Shown here one piece after another: positions 4,517-5,528 of a stretch of DNA of 5,528 nucleotides (within the stretch, counting starts at the first letter, position 1; each line of letters starts with the position of its first letter). The notes beneath the pieces were generated by a model, which made no database searches, was not told the DNA's origin, and worked only from the letters and a program-made list of their open reading frames with translations. Source of the DNA: Dehalococcoidia bacterium (GTDB lineage: Bacteria > Chloroflexota > Dehalococcoidia > Dehalococcoidales > W498); the NCBI GenBank assembly GCA_030608125.1, contig JAUWEU010000056.1, positions 1-5,528 of the forward strand. The letters are read 5' to 3'. The position numbers and the translations under genes were made by a program.

Positions 4517-5528
4517 TTATTGGCTAGAAGTGTGTGATTTTAACCACTTTTGTTTTTGATTAAGCCGTGTCTGCTCATCAGTAGGCTGGTAACTGGCTAA
4601 GAAATTATCCCGGAAAGAGCTAAAGGTGCCATTTATGATGGCACTTCTTATTTTATGCATTAGATTATTAATGAAACTCAGGTTATGAATGGTAGCTAAT
4701 CTATAGGCTAGTAGCTCGTCACAATTAAATAGGTGATGTAGATAAGCTGCCGAGAAGGTGCGACAGGTATAGCAATCGCAGCCAGGAACAATAGGCTCTT
4801 CCATCTGGCTATAGGCAGTATTGCGAATATTATGCCTGCCTTGCCCAGTAAAGAGGGCACCATTTCGGGCTACGCGAGTGGGAAGGGCACTATCAAACAT
4901 ATCAACCCCTCTAGCTACCGACTCAATAATATCCTCCGGAGAGCCTACTCCCATTAGATATCGTGGCTTATTTACCGGCAACAAGGCTGCTATCTCTTCA
5001 ACTATAGCTAGAGTTACTCTTTTAGGTTCGCCGAGGCTCAAGCCACCAATAGCATAACCAGGGAACTCCAGCCGGGTAAGGTATTCAGCCGATTGACGCC
5101 GAAGCTGAGGGGAAATACCCCCTTGCACAATAGCGTATAGAGCCTGGTCACTGCGCTTTTGACATTTTTGGCATCTCTGTGCCCATTGATGTGTCCGGCT
5201 CATTGCCCTGTTTACCTTTTCAAAGCTATCATCATAGGCTGGGCACTCGTCTAGAACCATAATAATATCAGCGCCAAGGGTCTCTTGAAACTGAATGATT
5301 AACTCAGGGGTAATATGATGTTTACTCCCATCAATATGGGAACGGAATATAATCCCTTCATCACTGACCTGGCGTAACGATGATAAACTGAATACCTGAT
5401 AACCGCCACTATCAGTAAGAATAGCTCTGTCCCAAGCCATAAATTTATGTAAACCTCCCATCTTTTCAATTAGGCTAATGCCTGGTCTGAGGTAGAGATG
5501 GTAGGTGTTAGCCAATACTATGGCTATA
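4517..5528 (-). CDS. tgt: tRNA-guanine transglycosylase (queuine tRNA-ribosyltransferase), 5' end missing
   Basis: Bacterial-type TGT exchanges guanine 34 for preQ1 in tRNAs for Asp, Asn, His and Tyr, a step in queuosine synthesis. The frame stays open to the right edge (AIVLANTYHLYLRPG...), so the true start is outside; the TTG at 5515-5513 is an internal leucine codon. Counting that codon as 1, key parts are NTYHLYLRPG (3-12), the general acid/base D35 in DSGGYQVFS, D89 in LDECPAYD for base recognition, IVQGG (129-133), GGLSLGE, MGVGSPED (188-195), the nucleophile D208 in DMFDSALPTR, and the zinc ligands C246, C248, C251 and H277. Spacing from nucleophile to zinc ligands matches the Zymomonas enzyme. 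The residue after the nucleophile is Ser, where Cys is usual. The C-terminal tail after the zinc histidine (55 residues) is somewhat longer than in Zymomonas. The stop is 50 bases from the NIL gene stop. Confidence 0.96.
   Translation of the reverse strand, partial: IAIVLANTYHLYLRPGISLIEKMGGLHKFMAWDRAILTDSGGYQVFSLSSLRQVSDEGIIFRSHIDGSKHHITPELIIQFQETLGADIIMVLDECPAYDDSFEKVNRAMSRTHQWAQRCQKCQKRSDQALYAIVQGGISPQLRRQSAEYLTRLEFPGYAIGGLSLGEPKRVTLAIVEEIAALLPVNKPRYLMGVGSPEDIIESVARGVDMFDSALPTRVARNGALFTGQGRHNIRNTAYSQMEEPIVPGCDCYTCRTFSAAYLHHLFNCDELLAYRLATIHNLSFINNLMHKIRSAIINGTFSSFRDNFLASYQPTDEQTRLNQKQKWLKSHTSSQ
4624..4656 (+). terminator. Possible rho-independent terminator for the + strand operon, inside tgt
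   Basis: AGGTGCCAT (4624-4632) and ATGGCACTT (4638-4646) form a 9-pair stem (one G-T pair) with a 5-base loop, followed by CTTATTTTAT on the + strand. It lies about 158 bases past the NIL stop, within the antisense of the tgt 3' region. Read on the - strand, the bases after the stem (TAGCTCTTTCC) are a poor tail. The 50 bases between the two convergent stops hold no better hairpin, so this is the best candidate end for the operon; the arms also encode tgt residues about 292-298. Confidence 0.35.

Noticed and set aside
4490..4518. AACCC...GGGTT inverted repeat between the convergent stops as a bidirectional terminator
   Set aside because: Only 5 pairs with a 19-base loop and no T-run on either side; the hairpin at 4624-4646 is much better.
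5513..5515. TTG as the start of tgt
   Set aside because: The frame continues to the window edge and the family has more than 40 residues before the NTYHL segment, so this is an internal leucine codon.

Overview
The window looks like a piece of chromosome from an anaerobic bacterium. The tRNA-guanine transglycosylase is of the bacterial queuine type. The other genes belong to families found in methanogens, sulfate reducers, Dehalococcoidia (Chloroflexota) and similar strict anaerobes that live on sulfide. My best guess is a Dehalococcoidia-like or related sediment bacterium, but this rests on gene content and the flavour of the proteins, not on a search. No insertion sequence, phage gene, tRNA, rRNA or CRISPR array is visible.

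Layout: bases 1-4466 hold a tightly packed run of genes on the + strand. They are a homocysteine-biosynthesis protein of the COG1900/DUF39 family (5' end cut off by the window), a NIL-domain protein with two [4Fe-4S] ferredoxin motifs, a UPF0280/COG2122 ApbE-like protein, a two-half membrane permease with a YHS metal-binding domain between the halves (SO_0444-type metal efflux family), the formate dehydrogenase sulfurtransferase FdhD, a doubtful 36-residue small ORF, and a stand-alone 80-residue NIL-domain protein. Gaps between the main genes run from 0 to 37 bases, apart from the 128-base gap after fdhD that holds the small ORF, so a single operon is likely. From 4517 to the right edge, tgt runs on the - strand, convergent with the operon, and its 5' end lies outside the window.

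How the genes may work together: the first three are the known set for making homocysteine from aspartate semialdehyde and sulfide through protein-bound sulfur, with the NIL-ferredoxin supplying electrons or carrying sulfur. The later genes also fit sulfur or thiophilic-metal handling: FdhD normally passes sulfur to the Mo/W-bisPGD cofactor, the permease carries cysteine motifs and a YHS domain, and the lone NIL protein is a paralogue of the NIL part of the ferredoxin. The most notable point is that this FdhD has no cysteine in the loop where the family normally carries its sulfur-carrying cysteine(s). Other points of interest are a possible small gene with a misplaced strong ribosome binding site, two gene junctions where the neighbours share a reading frame across a TAG stop, and a terminator-like hairpin for the operon that lies inside the tgt coding sequence.
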